The notes beneath the pieces are model-generated. The model made no database searches, was not told the origin of the DNA, and saw only the letters and a list, made by a program, of their open reading frames with translations. A stretch of 13,138 nt of DNA from Chloroflexia bacterium (GTDB lineage: Bacteria > Chloroflexota > Chloroflexia > Thermobaculales > Thermobaculaceae). Shown here piece by piece: positions 1-6,871 of the stretch (the stretch's first letter is position 1; the number at the start of each line of letters is the position of its first letter). The position numbers and the translations under genes are program-made. Where the stretch lies: NCBI GenBank assembly GCA_013695265.1, contig JACDAU010000291.1:1-13138 (forward strand), in the 5' to 3' direction.

Positions 1-756
1 CAGCACGTGTGCGAGTGCGACGGTCGGGCCGATCACGAGCACAGCCGGTGGCTGTAGCCGCAGTGCTCGGGCGCGAGCGGTGATGTCACCGAGCGTGCCG
101 GTCAGTACCTTCTGCCGCGTCGTCGTACCGCAGCGCACCAACGCCGCAGGTTCCCTGCCGTCGCGACCTTCATCGAGCAACCGATAGACGATGAGGTCGA
201 GGTTCTCCATTGCCATCAGAAAGACGAGGGTACCGCGCATGCGTGCGAGTGCGCCCCAATCGTGCCCTGCGTCGGCATGGCCGCCGGTTTGAGAGTGGCC
301 GGTCGCTACCGTGACGGACCCGCTGTACCCCCGATGAGTCACGGGGATGCCAGCCGCCGCGGGCGCCGCGAGCGCAGAGGAGATGCCGGGTATGATCTCC
401 CACGATACGCCGGCCTCTGTAAGCGCCAGCGCCTCCTCTCCACCGCGGCCGAACACGAACGGGTCTCCGCCCTTGAGCCGGACCACGCGCAGTCCCGCCG
501 CCCCGAGCCGGATCAGCAAGTCGTTGATCTCGGTCTGACGCCCAGCGCCGTGGCGCCCGGGTATCTTTCCGACATCGTACCGAGTAGCATCCGGTGGTGC
601 GTGGTCCAGTAGCACCCTGGCGATAAGCCGATCATGGACGACCGCGTCCGCTCGCTCCAGCCGCTTAAACGCCTTGATCGTCAGCAGATCCGGATCGCCT
701 GGGCCTGCGCCGACGAGCGATACCAGGCCCGTCCGGGGGAATAGTTCCGAGATCAT
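1..756 (-). CDS. cobA: uroporphyrinogen-III C-methyltransferase (SUMT), 3' end cut by window edge
   Basis: This enzyme uses SAM to methylate uroporphyrinogen III at C2 and C7, giving precorrin-2 in the cytoplasm. That is the first step to sirohaem and cobalamin. 252 codons are visible, reading to base 1 with no stop. Motifs seen are the N-terminal VGAGPGDPDLLT (residues 15-26), VVRLKGGDPFVFGRGGEE (91-108), PGISSA (123-128) and GIPVTHRG (136-143), all hallmarks of the tetrapyrrole methylase family and of SUMT in particular. Stand-alone SUMTs are about 250-280 residues, so only a few residues may be missing, unless a HemD domain is fused beyond the edge. The ATG at 756 overlaps the stop of the upstream gene by one base (TAATG) and has a GGAGG about eight bases before it, so translation is probably coupled. 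The sirohaem synthase neighbours point to sirohaem supply for the sulfite reductase. The family is very clear. Confidence 0.95.
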   Translation of the reverse strand, partial: MISELFPRTGLVSLVGAGPGDPDLLTIKAFKRLERADAVVHDRLIARVLLDHAPPDATRYDVGKIPGRHGAGRQTEINDLLIRLGAAGLRVVRLKGGDPFVFGRGGEEALALTEAGVSWEIIPGISSALAAPAAAGIPVTHRGYSGSVTVATGHSQTGGHADAGHDWGALARMRGTLVFLMAMENLDLIVYRLLDEGRDGREPAALVRCGTTTRQKVLTGTLGDITARARALRLQPPAVLVIGPTVALAHVL

Positions 757-1418
757 TACACAACCTCCGGAGCGATGCGGTTCCAGAGCAGTTCTTCGGC
801 GCCAGCGCGGTCGCCTGCCCAGATGAGGCGCTTGACCTCGTCGTCCAGCGCTCGTTGCCATGCCTCGGGATCGACCTGCGACTTGTGCGAACCGAGCCGG
901 TCCCGCACTGCACTCGCGACATCAAGCAGCTCGCCCCACTGCGGTGTGATGACGCGCTCCAGTTTGCGCCGGGTGTGTGATGCGAGGGCTGGGCTACGGC
1001 CTGAGGTGGAGATGGCGACCGTCAAGTGGCCGCGCTTCACTACGGCGGGAGCGATGAAGTCGCAAAATGGGATATCGTCCACCGCCAAAACGGGCACGGC
1101 GCGGTCGCGCGCCTCTCGTGCCACCTGCGCGTTCAGCGACCGATCGTTCGTCGCGGCGAAGGCGAGATCTGCGCCCGCAAGATCCCCCGCGACGTACGCC
1201 CGCTCCTCCCAAGTGACTCGGCCAGCGTCTGCCTGCTCCCTGATGACGGCGTGCACCGTTGGTGCGATAACAACGATCGGATGGGCGCCGCACGGGAGCA
1301 GCCCGCGCACCTTTTGCGTCGCGATCGTGCCTCCGCCGATTACGACCACGCGCTTACGAACGAGGTCGAGGAAGGCGGGGTAATACTCGTACTGCCGATC
1401 GGCATCGGTTCGTGCCAT
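756..1418 (-). CDS. precorrin-2 dehydrogenase / sirohydrochlorin ferrochelatase (CysG N-terminal / Met8 / SirC family)
   Basis: A 220-residue enzyme that oxidises precorrin-2 to sirohydrochlorin with NAD+. In Met8p-type members it also inserts iron to give sirohaem. The Rossmann glycine motif VVVIGGGTIATQK lies at residues 24-36. The AATNDRSLN segment is at 88-96. The LAVDD segment at 111-115 aligns with the NVVD region that carries the catalytic aspartate of CysG. The TVAISTSGRSPALA motif is at 133-146, and a helical C-terminal part follows. Length fits a free-standing dehydrogenase rather than the CysG fusion with SUMT, which is a separate gene here. The ATG at 1418 overlaps the stop of the sulfite reductase gene by one base (TGATG), so the three genes form one tightly coupled operon. 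Sequence alone does not tell whether the protein also chelates iron (Met8p type) or only dehydrogenates (SirC type); no sirB-like gene is seen in the window. Confidence 0.93.
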   Translation of the reverse strand: MARTDADRQYEYYPAFLDLVRKRVVVIGGGTIATQKVRGLLPCGAHPIVVIAPTVHAVIREQADAGRVTWEERAYVAGDLAGADLAFAATNDRSLNAQVAREARDRAVPVLAVDDIPFCDFIAPAVVKRGHLTVAISTSGRSPALASHTRRKLERVITPQWGELLDVASAVRDRLGSHKSQVDPEAWQRALDDEVKRLIWAGDRAGAEELLWNRIAPEVV

Positions 1419-3184
1419 CAGGCGCTCAGTCGAGCAGCTTCTTGATTGGACAACGACGCGTGTACTACTTCTGGCACGAGCACGCGGGCGGCCCAGTCAC
1501 CGAATGCCTCGCCCCGCGCCCGACTCACGCGCCACTGATCTAGCGATTCGGCGAGCACGTCAACGAGCTCCGCCGACCGCACATCGGGCCGGTACAGCCG
1601 GGCAAGACGGGTGCCCTCGAAACTACCGCCAACGAACACGTTGTATAGTCCTAGACTGCGCCCAACCAGGCCGATCTCGGCGGTGGGTGGGCGTGAGCAC
1701 GCGTTCGGGCAGCCACTCATGCGGATCCACACGCGGTCCTGCCCATAGCCGCGGTTTTCGAGCTCCGTAATGACGTCTGGCAGATATCGCTCGCTCTCCG
1801 CGACGGCAAGGCCGCAGGTGGGCATGGCTGGGCAGGCCATCGCGTAGCGGCGCAACTCGCTGAGGCCGCTCTTCCCAGTGGAGAGGCCGTTTTCGGCCAG
1901 GAGCGACTCGACCTTCGGCTTGGCTGCTTCGTCGATGTTTGCGAGGATGATATTGTGGTGGGCAGTGAGGCGAAGCTCTGGCCGAACTTCCTCAACGATT
2001 CGCCGCAGGGTTGTCTTGAGTGCATAGCCTGCCACGTCCTTGACCCGACCGTTCTCGACCCACACCCCTACTAGCCAGCGGCCATCCTTCTGCCGCTCCC
2101 AGCCGAGGTGATCGCTCACGCCATACTCCCCAGCATCGACGGGAGGCTCGAGCCGGGCGCCGAGACGCGTGCCCAACTCTTCGCGGAACCATTCGACGCC
2201 GCGATCCTCCAGCACATACTTCAGGCGCGCGTGCCGGCGATTGGTGCGGTCGCCATAGTCGCGATACAAAGCAGTCGCGGCCTCTAGAGCCGGCATTGCC
2301 ATCGCGGGCGGGAGGAACCCGATGCGGTCACCAAGACGCGGGAAGGTCTCAGCCTTGCCGTGGGTGCTGCCAAGGCCGCCACCGGCGACGAGGTTAAAGC
2401 CGGTGACATGGTGCTGCTCGTCGATAATCGCTTCCAGGGCAAGATCCTGGGTGAAGAGGTCGATGCAGTTATCGTGCGGCAGACCAATGCCCATCTTGTG
2501 CTTCCGCGGCATGTACGTTGGCCCGTAGAACGATTCCTGACGTTGCGGCTTGACGCTCACGCGCGAGCCGTCAGCGAGAATCTTCTCTCCGTCAAGCCAG
2601 AGCTCATAATACGACGTGGAGTCGCCGAGGAAGCGGTCATTGATCTCCTGGGCCAGTGCCTGATAATCGAAGTGGTTATCGGGCAGGAGATCGGCTACGG
2701 GACACGTGAGCGTGTTGCGGGCAATGTCGCCACAGCCGCCATAGGTTGTCATCCAGCGTTCGTTGAGCTCGCGTATGAGGTTCTTGAGGTTACCCTTGCC
2801 CACACCATGGAACTGAAAATCCTGACGCGTCGTGATACGGAGGGAGTTGTTGCCGTAGTTCGTCGCTAGCTCGTCCGCGACGAGGTACTGTTCCGCCGTG
2901 AGCCGCCCGCCCGCGTGTTTGGTGCGGACCATAAAGCTCCACGAACGGTCGAGCCCTTGCTTCTTGCGTTCGCGTCGCAGGTCGCGGTCATCCTGCTGGT
3001 AACTGCCGTGGAACTTGAGCATCTGAGTCGCGTCCTCCGAGATGCGCGCAGTGCTCAGGTCCGCCACCTCATCAAACAAGGTTCCAGCGAGTCCATCACT
3101 CGCGGCCTTGAGCGCCTCGTTCTTCGAAAGCTGCCTGCCCTGGTCGTAGAGGTCCTGTTCTGTCGATTCCTGCATTGTTCCCAT
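1418..3184 (-). CDS. cysI: assimilatory sulfite reductase haemoprotein (CysI/SirA nitrite-sulfite reductase family)
   Basis: Catalyses the six-electron reduction of sulfite to sulfide using sirohaem coupled to a [4Fe-4S] cluster. The 588 residues are close to E. coli CysI (570). Two ferredoxin-like halves are visible: FHGSYQQDDRD (58-68) and ITTRQDFQFHG (117-127), then GFNLVAGGGL (262-271) and the repeat half near 360-415. Cluster ligands are Cys451 and Cys457 (ACPAMPTCG) with Cys492 and Cys496 (GCPNACS). Candidate substrate-binding basic residues, by alignment from memory with CysI, are Arg87, Arg156, Lys228 and Lys230. The ending GEAFGDWAARVLVP matches the CysI type, which favours sulfite over nitrite. 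No flavoprotein subunit (CysJ) is nearby, so ferredoxin is the likelier donor (inference). The first ATG (3184) has AGG almost touching it; the ATG at 3175 (residue 4) has AGGATGGG at a better distance and may be the real start. First gene of the sirohaem operon. Confidence 0.88.
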   Translation of the reverse strand: MGTMQESTEQDLYDQGRQLSKNEALKAASDGLAGTLFDEVADLSTARISEDATQMLKFHGSYQQDDRDLRRERKKQGLDRSWSFMVRTKHAGGRLTAEQYLVADELATNYGNNSLRITTRQDFQFHGVGKGNLKNLIRELNERWMTTYGGCGDIARNTLTCPVADLLPDNHFDYQALAQEINDRFLGDSTSYYELWLDGEKILADGSRVSVKPQRQESFYGPTYMPRKHKMGIGLPHDNCIDLFTQDLALEAIIDEQHHVTGFNLVAGGGLGSTHGKAETFPRLGDRIGFLPPAMAMPALEAATALYRDYGDRTNRRHARLKYVLEDRGVEWFREELGTRLGARLEPPVDAGEYGVSDHLGWERQKDGRWLVGVWVENGRVKDVAGYALKTTLRRIVEEVRPELRLTAHHNIILANIDEAAKPKVESLLAENGLSTGKSGLSELRRYAMACPAMPTCGLAVAESERYLPDVITELENRGYGQDRVWIRMSGCPNACSRPPTAEIGLVGRSLGLYNVFVGGSFEGTRLARLYRPDVRSAELVDVLAESLDQWRVSRARGEAFGDWAARVLVPEVVHASLSNQEAARLSA

Positions 3185-3251
3185 CCTGTCTGCGCACGGT
3201 CGCCCGGCTCGAAACTGCTCAATCGATCCACGCCCTGAGTCCGCGATCTAT

Positions 3252-3267
3252 CTGCTAATAGTAGCAA
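3252..3267. promoter_or_regulatory. inverted repeat TGCTA-N4-TAGCA, putative operator
   Basis: CTGCTAATAGTAGCAA contains a perfect 5-4-5 palindrome (TGCTA ATAG TAGCA, 3253-3266). It lies 68 bases before the sulfite reductase start. On the minus strand its centre contains TATTAG, a possible -10. It closely resembles the repeat at 3360-3375 read on the other strand (TTGCTAATAGTTGCAA; 14 of 16 identical), which suggests a dimeric regulator binding both. Confidence 0.5.
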
Positions 3268-3333
3268 TAGCATGTTACGGTGCTCCGACTTGGGGAACAG
3301 ATTACCAGCCTGGACGGTCATACTGCAAGGAAA

Positions 3334-3347
3334 TCGCAATAATGCGA
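3334..3347. promoter_or_regulatory. inverted repeat TCGCA-N4-TGCGA, putative operator
   Basis: TCGCAATAATGCGA is a perfect 5-4-5 palindrome with the same geometry as the repeats at 3252 and 3360 but different half-sites. It overlaps the best candidate -10 (ATAATG on the plus strand, CATTAT on the minus strand) for the sulfite reductase operon. A binding role is inferred from position and symmetry only. Confidence 0.4.
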
Positions 3348-3359
3348 GCCGTTATCAAT

Positions 3360-3375
3360 TTGCAACTATTAGCAA
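3360..3375. promoter_or_regulatory. inverted repeat TTGCAA-N4-TAGCAA, putative operator
   Basis: TTGCAACTATTAGCAA is a 6-4-6 inverted repeat with one mismatch. Its reverse complement, TTGCTAATAGTTGCAA, matches the 3252-3267 element at 14 of 16 positions. The two copies are about 108 bases apart, centre to centre, in opposite orientation upstream of the sulfite reductase operon. Confidence 0.5.
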
Positions 3376-3441
3376 GTAGGATCCGGCGGGAGAACAACGA
3401 GCTTGCATACGCCGGTTTCATTGTTTCAGTCGGCAGGGATA

Positions 3442-3624
3442 TTAGCTGTTGGGACGCGCAGAGCGAGGGAACAGGCGACGGAGGCGGTTCCAGGGTCTCG
3501 ACTGCCGCTTCTCCGTCGCGCGCAGTTGATCTTCCTCCGCTGGGGAGAGTTGAACGCGACCTTCGGCTCGGGCGCGTTCGAGTGCTTTTCGTGCCTGCTC
3601 GTCACTGATAAATCCGGGTTTCAC
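3442..3624 (-). CDS. small basic hypothetical protein downstream of folK-folE2
   Basis: A 60-codon ORF starting with GTG at 3624, with GGGG about ten bases upstream and 23 bases after the stop of the FolK-FolE2 gene, so it is probably in the same transcript. The product begins VKPGFISDEQARKALERARA (initiator read as Met). It is rich in Arg and Glu, has no cysteine, no membrane segment and no signal peptide, and ends in an Arg-rich tail (PWNRLRRLFPRS). The middle looks helical and amphipathic. A longer reading from GTG at 3660 would overlap the fusion gene and lacks a ribosome site. I recognise no family. It is short enough to be a chance ORF; the placement and the good ribosome-site spacing are the main support. 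Confidence 0.4.
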   Translation of the reverse strand: MKPGFISDEQARKALERARAEGRVQLSPAEEDQLRATEKRQSRPWNRLRRLFPRSARPNS

Positions 3625-3647
3625 TAGCGTGTTCCCCTTTCTCCCGC

Positions 3648-5096
3648 TTAGCCCAGCCACGATTCCAGCGTGGTCCTGTGTGGCGGTGCATGGTTCTGCA
3701 GTATCTGAGCGCGTAACTCGGCGAGCGTGCCCGCGCCCTCAGCATAGGCGTCGTGCTTGTGTATGCTCTCGTAACTACGGACGCTGGCAAAAATGAAATC
3801 GCCGTCGGGAAGCTCCCCATACGTGTTCACTGCGGTACGAAGGATCTCACGGGCCACATCCTCCACGAACCGTGGCCGACGGTGTGCCTTCTGGACCACG
3901 AAAAATTCGTCCGGGCGCTTCAGCATCGTGTAATTCTCCGAGCTCATCGAAGACTCCCCGATCTCCACGAGGTCCTCCGCATGCACCTGCGCATCGGTGC
4001 CTAGCAGGAGGGTGGCGCGGCTCCGCTGGTTGTGGGCTGCGGTGGGCACAGCCGCAAGTGCGCGCTCGGTCTGCTCGGCGGTGAAACCCGCCTGCTGCAA
4101 CTGTTCGCGGGAGTGCTGCTCGATCATGTCCTGTGCGCACGGACATGCCGTCATCCCCTCTGCCTCGATACCTACCATGCGGCGCAGCCCGTCTGGATCA
4201 CAAACGGCGACGCCGAGCAGCGTATACATCTCTTCGCTAGGCAAGCCGGACACCGGAGCATACCGGGGCAGCGGGAAGTCGGCACGGATGCGCACCTCGC
4301 TTCGGCTCGCGCTTTGGCTATGGACGACGCGCTGTGCAATGAGTCCGGCCAGCGATTCCACGTCGGGTGCGTTATCGCGCACGGCCTCTGATGCCACGCG
4401 GTCGAGGGCGTAGCTGAGGCGCGACATGTGGATCCCCTTTTGATCCGATCCAATGTCGGCGTAAATGCTCAGTTCCGCAGAAAGTACGTGATGCCTGGTG
4501 CCTCGACCGAGCCGGATGCTCCTCCGCAGGTTCGTCACACCAACGCGTTGGAGTCCCACGCTCACGTCCGGCAGTTCACCCTGAACGTCCCGCGTTAGCT
4601 GGATGGCCAGGCCGCGCCGGGCCACGCGCACTCCGCGTGTACCCGTCTCGGCCAGTAACTGCGCGATCGTGCGGCTGAGGATGGGGTGTTGGAGGTCGGG
4701 CGCTAATTCGGCCAGCGGAGCGAGCACGAACCCACGCTCATGAAATCTCGGATGCGGGATCTCCAGGCCGGGGTCTCGAAGGACCATGTCGTCCAGTAGG
4801 AGAATGTCCATGTCGATAGGGCGTGGTGCGTTAGGGAAACTCGGTTGCCGACCCATTCTTTGCTCGATGTGCTTCAAGAACTCTAGCAGGTCGTGGGGAC
4901 CGAGCTCCGTCTCGCCCGCGACGACGGTGTTGAGGAAGCACGGCTGATCTTTGTATCCGACCGGGTCGGTCTCGTATAGCGAGGCGACCCGATGGACGCG
5001 CACGCTTGATCTCAACTGCTGAACCGCTTCAGTGATGTTGGCGTGTCTGTCTCCGAGATTGGAGCCGAGGCCGATGAAAACGGTGTGGGTGCTCAA
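3648..5096 (-). CDS. bifunctional HPPK (FolK) - GTP cyclohydrolase FolE2/MptA-type fusion
   Basis: 482 residues with two enzymes in one frame. Residues 1 to about 160 are 6-hydroxymethyl-7,8-dihydropterin pyrophosphokinase (FolK): GLGSNLGDR at 9-17, RPIDMDILLLDD at 92-103 with the two Mg-binding aspartates Asp95 and Asp97, and PHPRFHERGFVLAPLAEL at 114-131. Residues from about 170 to the end are a type IB GTP cyclohydrolase: LPDVSVGLQRVGVTNL near 175-190, KGIHMSRLSYAL at 220-231, GMTACPCAQ at 314-322, AAHNQRS at 353-359 and RPRFVEDVA at 407-415. Likely metal ligands are Cys318 or Cys320, His355 and Glu412. The CPCAQ form resembles archaeal MptA. The protein would link the first step of folate synthesis (GTP to dihydroneopterin triphosphate, or a cyclic phosphate if MptA-like) with the pyrophosphokinase step. 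The start must be TTG at 5096, as an in-frame TAA lies five codons upstream. No Shine-Dalgarno is visible, so a leaderless mRNA is possible. Confidence 0.92.
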   Translation of the reverse strand: MSTHTVFIGLGSNLGDRHANITEAVQQLRSSVRVHRVASLYETDPVGYKDQPCFLNTVVAGETELGPHDLLEFLKHIEQRMGRQPSFPNAPRPIDMDILLLDDMVLRDPGLEIPHPRFHERGFVLAPLAELAPDLQHPILSRTIAQLLAETGTRGVRVARRGLAIQLTRDVQGELPDVSVGLQRVGVTNLRRSIRLGRGTRHHVLSAELSIYADIGSDQKGIHMSRLSYALDRVASEAVRDNAPDVESLAGLIAQRVVHSQSASRSEVRIRADFPLPRYAPVSGLPSEEMYTLLGVAVCDPDGLRRMVGIEAEGMTACPCAQDMIEQHSREQLQQAGFTAEQTERALAAVPTAAHNQRSRATLLLGTDAQVHAEDLVEIGESSMSSENYTMLKRPDEFFVVQKAHRRPRFVEDVAREILRTAVNTYGELPDGDFIFASVRSYESIHKHDAYAEGAGTLAELRAQILQNHAPPHRTTLESWLG

Positions 5097-5251
5097 GGTG
5101 ATATGAGTTTAGCATACGTAGCAAGGCATCAGGCGTCCGCGCCAGTTCGAAGGATACAGCGCCTATCCGGACGCCACAGTCCGTGCGGTTACCTCATCTG
5201 GCAGGTATCAGGAACGGAGTATAGGAGGATTTTGTTATCATAGGGCGAACT

Positions 5252-5280
5252 TTGAAAAAGTACTCGCTTTATCGCATAGC
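5252..5280 (+). promoter_or_regulatory. possible promoter for the NADH dehydrogenase gene
   Basis: TTGAAA (5252-5257, 5/6 to TTGACA), a 17-base spacer, then CATAGC (5275-5280, 3/6 to TATAAT). The predicted transcript would have a leader of about 40 bases before the ATG at 5326. The -10 is weak. The region between the divergent genes (5097-5325) also holds two short hairpins (GGATA/TATCC at 5150-5167 and CGGAC/GTCCG just after). Confidence 0.3.
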
Positions 5281-5325
5281 CTGATCGTAAACGAGTGGTA
5301 GCTGTGGCGCCCTGTGGAGGAGAGA

Positions 5326-6684
5326 ATGAAGAACGCACTGGTTGGAGTCGGGGTCCTGAGTGCCCTCGGGGCTGCGGGCGTGGTTGCTAGCGTGCGAACC
5401 GCGCGCAAATGCGGTTCAACAGCGGTATCTCCGAACGCGAAGCGGGCCGTTGTGCTCGGTGCGGGCTTCGGCGGGATGAGTGCCGCGACGACCCTCGCAA
5501 CGCAAAAGGATGGCGAGGACCTGGATGTCCTCCTCGTGGACCGGCAAAACTTTCACCTGTTTACTCCGATTCTGTATCAGGTGGCGACCGGTGGCGTCAC
5601 GCCCGACAACGTGGCGCATCCCATTCGCTACGTTGCCCGTAACAAGGGCTTTCGGTTTCAGGAGAGCACGGTCGAGCACATCGACTTCGAGCATCGCCAG
5701 GTCCAGACCGATGATGGTCCGATCCAATACGACTATCTAGTGGTTGCGCTCGGATCCACGACAAACTTCTTCGGCATCGACGCCGTGCAGGAACACTCCC
5801 TTACTCTCAAGACGCTCGGCGATGGTATCGGCATACGGAACAGGGTACTCGACGCCCTTGAACGGGCGGATGTCGAGAAGGATCCTGACGCGCGACGAGC
5901 ACTCCTGACATTCGTAATCGTCGGCGCAGGGTATACCGGTGTCGAGCTGGGAACCTCACTTCGCGATTTGTTGATGACGGTCCTCCTGAAGGACTATCCG
6001 ACGATCAAGTCGGATGAGATCCGGGTAATCCTCGTGGAGGCAGTGGGCCGAGTCATGACGGGCTTTGACGATTCGCTGGTCGAGAGTGCCACGAAAACGA
6101 TGCGGGCAAAGGGAGTTGAGATTCGCCTGAATACACCCGTGAACCGCGTTGAACCGGAGGGAGTGTACACGGCCGGGGACGAACTCATTCCGTGTGCGAC
6201 GGTTATTTGGGCTGCGGGCGTGCGGGCGAACGTGCTCATTGAGCAACTGCCAGGAGAGAAGGGACGAGACGGCCGGGTCACGGTCAACGACTGTCTCCAG
6301 ATCGAGGGGCAGGAGAACATCTTCGTGATCGGAGATTCCGCCGCGTACGTTATGCCAGGCGAGGAGCGTCCCTTGCCTGCGAACGCGCCGATCGCCATCG
6401 CAGCGGGGAAGACGGCTGGCAAAAACGTGCTCCACGCCCTGCGTGCCGAGCCGCTCGAGCCGCTCAAGTATCGGCGCGAGGGACAGCTCGTGGCGCTTGG
6501 ACGGAACAATGCGGTGGTGGAACTCTTCGGCAAGGTGAAGGTCACCGGGCTACTCGGATGGTTCGTGTGGCGTGCTGTGTACTTCTACAAGCTCACGGGC
6601 GTGAAGAACCAGATTGGGGTGCTGCTCGACTGGACGTTTGGCCTGGCTGGCACCCGCGAGACGAACACCTTGCGAACTCGGTAG
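5326..6684 (+). CDS. ndh: type II NADH dehydrogenase (NDH-2) with N-terminal membrane anchor
   Basis: A single-subunit, non-proton-pumping FAD enzyme that passes electrons from NADH to the membrane quinone pool. The 452 residues start at ATG 5326, five bases after GGAGG; the in-frame GTG at 5314 lies before this ribosome site. FAD-binding VVLGAGFGGMSAATTLA is at 42-58, NADH-binding VIVGAGYTGVELG at 197-209, ATVIWAAGV at 291-299 and the second FAD motif NIFVIGDSA at 331-339. The C-terminal part (about 405-442) is hydrophobic and aromatic, as in the membrane-associating helices of NDH-2. Residues 4-23 form an extra hydrophobic segment, probably a signal anchor or lipid-facing helix, which most NDH-2 enzymes lack. 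The usual quinone-site AQxAxQxG reads APIAIAAG (354-361), with both glutamines missing, so the electron acceptor is less certain than the fold. Divergent from folK-folE2. No terminator is obvious downstream. Confidence 0.9.
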   Translation: MKNALVGVGVLSALGAAGVVASVRTARKCGSTAVSPNAKRAVVLGAGFGGMSAATTLATQKDGEDLDVLLVDRQNFHLFTPILYQVATGGVTPDNVAHPIRYVARNKGFRFQESTVEHIDFEHRQVQTDDGPIQYDYLVVALGSTTNFFGIDAVQEHSLTLKTLGDGIGIRNRVLDALERADVEKDPDARRALLTFVIVGAGYTGVELGTSLRDLLMTVLLKDYPTIKSDEIRVILVEAVGRVMTGFDDSLVESATKTMRAKGVEIRLNTPVNRVEPEGVYTAGDELIPCATVIWAAGVRANVLIEQLPGEKGRDGRVTVNDCLQIEGQENIFVIGDSAAYVMPGEERPLPANAPIAIAAGKTAGKNVLHALRAEPLEPLKYRREGQLVALGRNNAVVELFGKVKVTGLLGWFVWRAVYFYKLTGVKNQIGVLLDWTFGLAGTRETNTLRTR

Positions 6685-6712
6685 CCGCTGTAACACGCCT
6701 TAGTTGAGCACG

Positions 6713-6779
6713 GCCCACGGACATTGTGAGAGTCATCCCCGGCGCTTCGAGTTCTCGGGTGTCGACCTCATTCGTGGGC
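6713..6779. repeat. inverted repeat downstream of ndh
   Basis: GCCCACG (6713-6719) and CGTGGGC (6773-6779) are perfect 7-bp inverted arms separated by 53 bases. The interior has a smaller CCCG/CGGG pairing. It lies about 30-95 bases after the NADH dehydrogenase stop and could fold in the 3' UTR, but no T tract follows, so it is not a standard terminator. Confidence 0.3.
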
Positions 6780-6853
6780 GGACAGCACGTCGGCTCATGC
6801 GGCTCGCTGTACAGTCGTGACGCGTACCTCAAACGCCCTAGCGGTTCCGCATT

Positions 6854-6871
6854 CGGACGTGACGGACGTGG
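6854..6871 (+). repeat. tandem 9-bp direct repeat CGGACGTG(A/G) in the ABC-F promoter
   Basis: CGGACGTGA followed directly by CGGACGTGG (8 of 9 identical). It occupies the place of the -35 element, just upstream of the strong -10 at 6885. No good TTGACA-like hexamer is present there, so an activator binding the repeat is conceivable. The repeat is short and may be chance. Confidence 0.3.

Larger units (their letters stand above)
3185..3441. other. noncoding leader/promoter region of the sulfite reductase operon
   Basis: About 257 bases between the small minus-strand ORF (ending 3442) and the sulfite reductase start. It is more AT-rich than its surroundings, and I see no credible gene in it. 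It holds three similar inverted repeats, listed separately. A possible minus-strand promoter is TTGCAA (3365-3360), a 15-base spacer and CATTAT (3344-3339). The hexamers match consensus only 4/6 each and the spacing is short, so this is weak. No clear rho-independent terminator for the upstream gene pair was found; the best candidate is a 6-bp CCGGCG/CGCCGG stem around 3383-3414 without a T tract. No known riboswitch core is recognisable. Confidence 0.5.

Noticed and set aside
775..1383. 202-codon plus-strand open frame opposite the precorrin-2 dehydrogenase gene
   Set aside because: Low-complexity Ser/Arg/Ala composition with no motifs; a shadow of the real minus-strand gene.
3383..3414. CCGGCG/CGCCGG stem as a terminator for the folK-folE2 transcript
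   Set aside because: Only 6 bp with a 20-base loop, and no T tract on the minus strand.
3342..3608. 88-codon plus-strand open frame across the sulfite reductase leader
   Set aside because: No ribosome site; it covers the palindromes, and its C-terminal half is antisense to the small minus-strand ORF.
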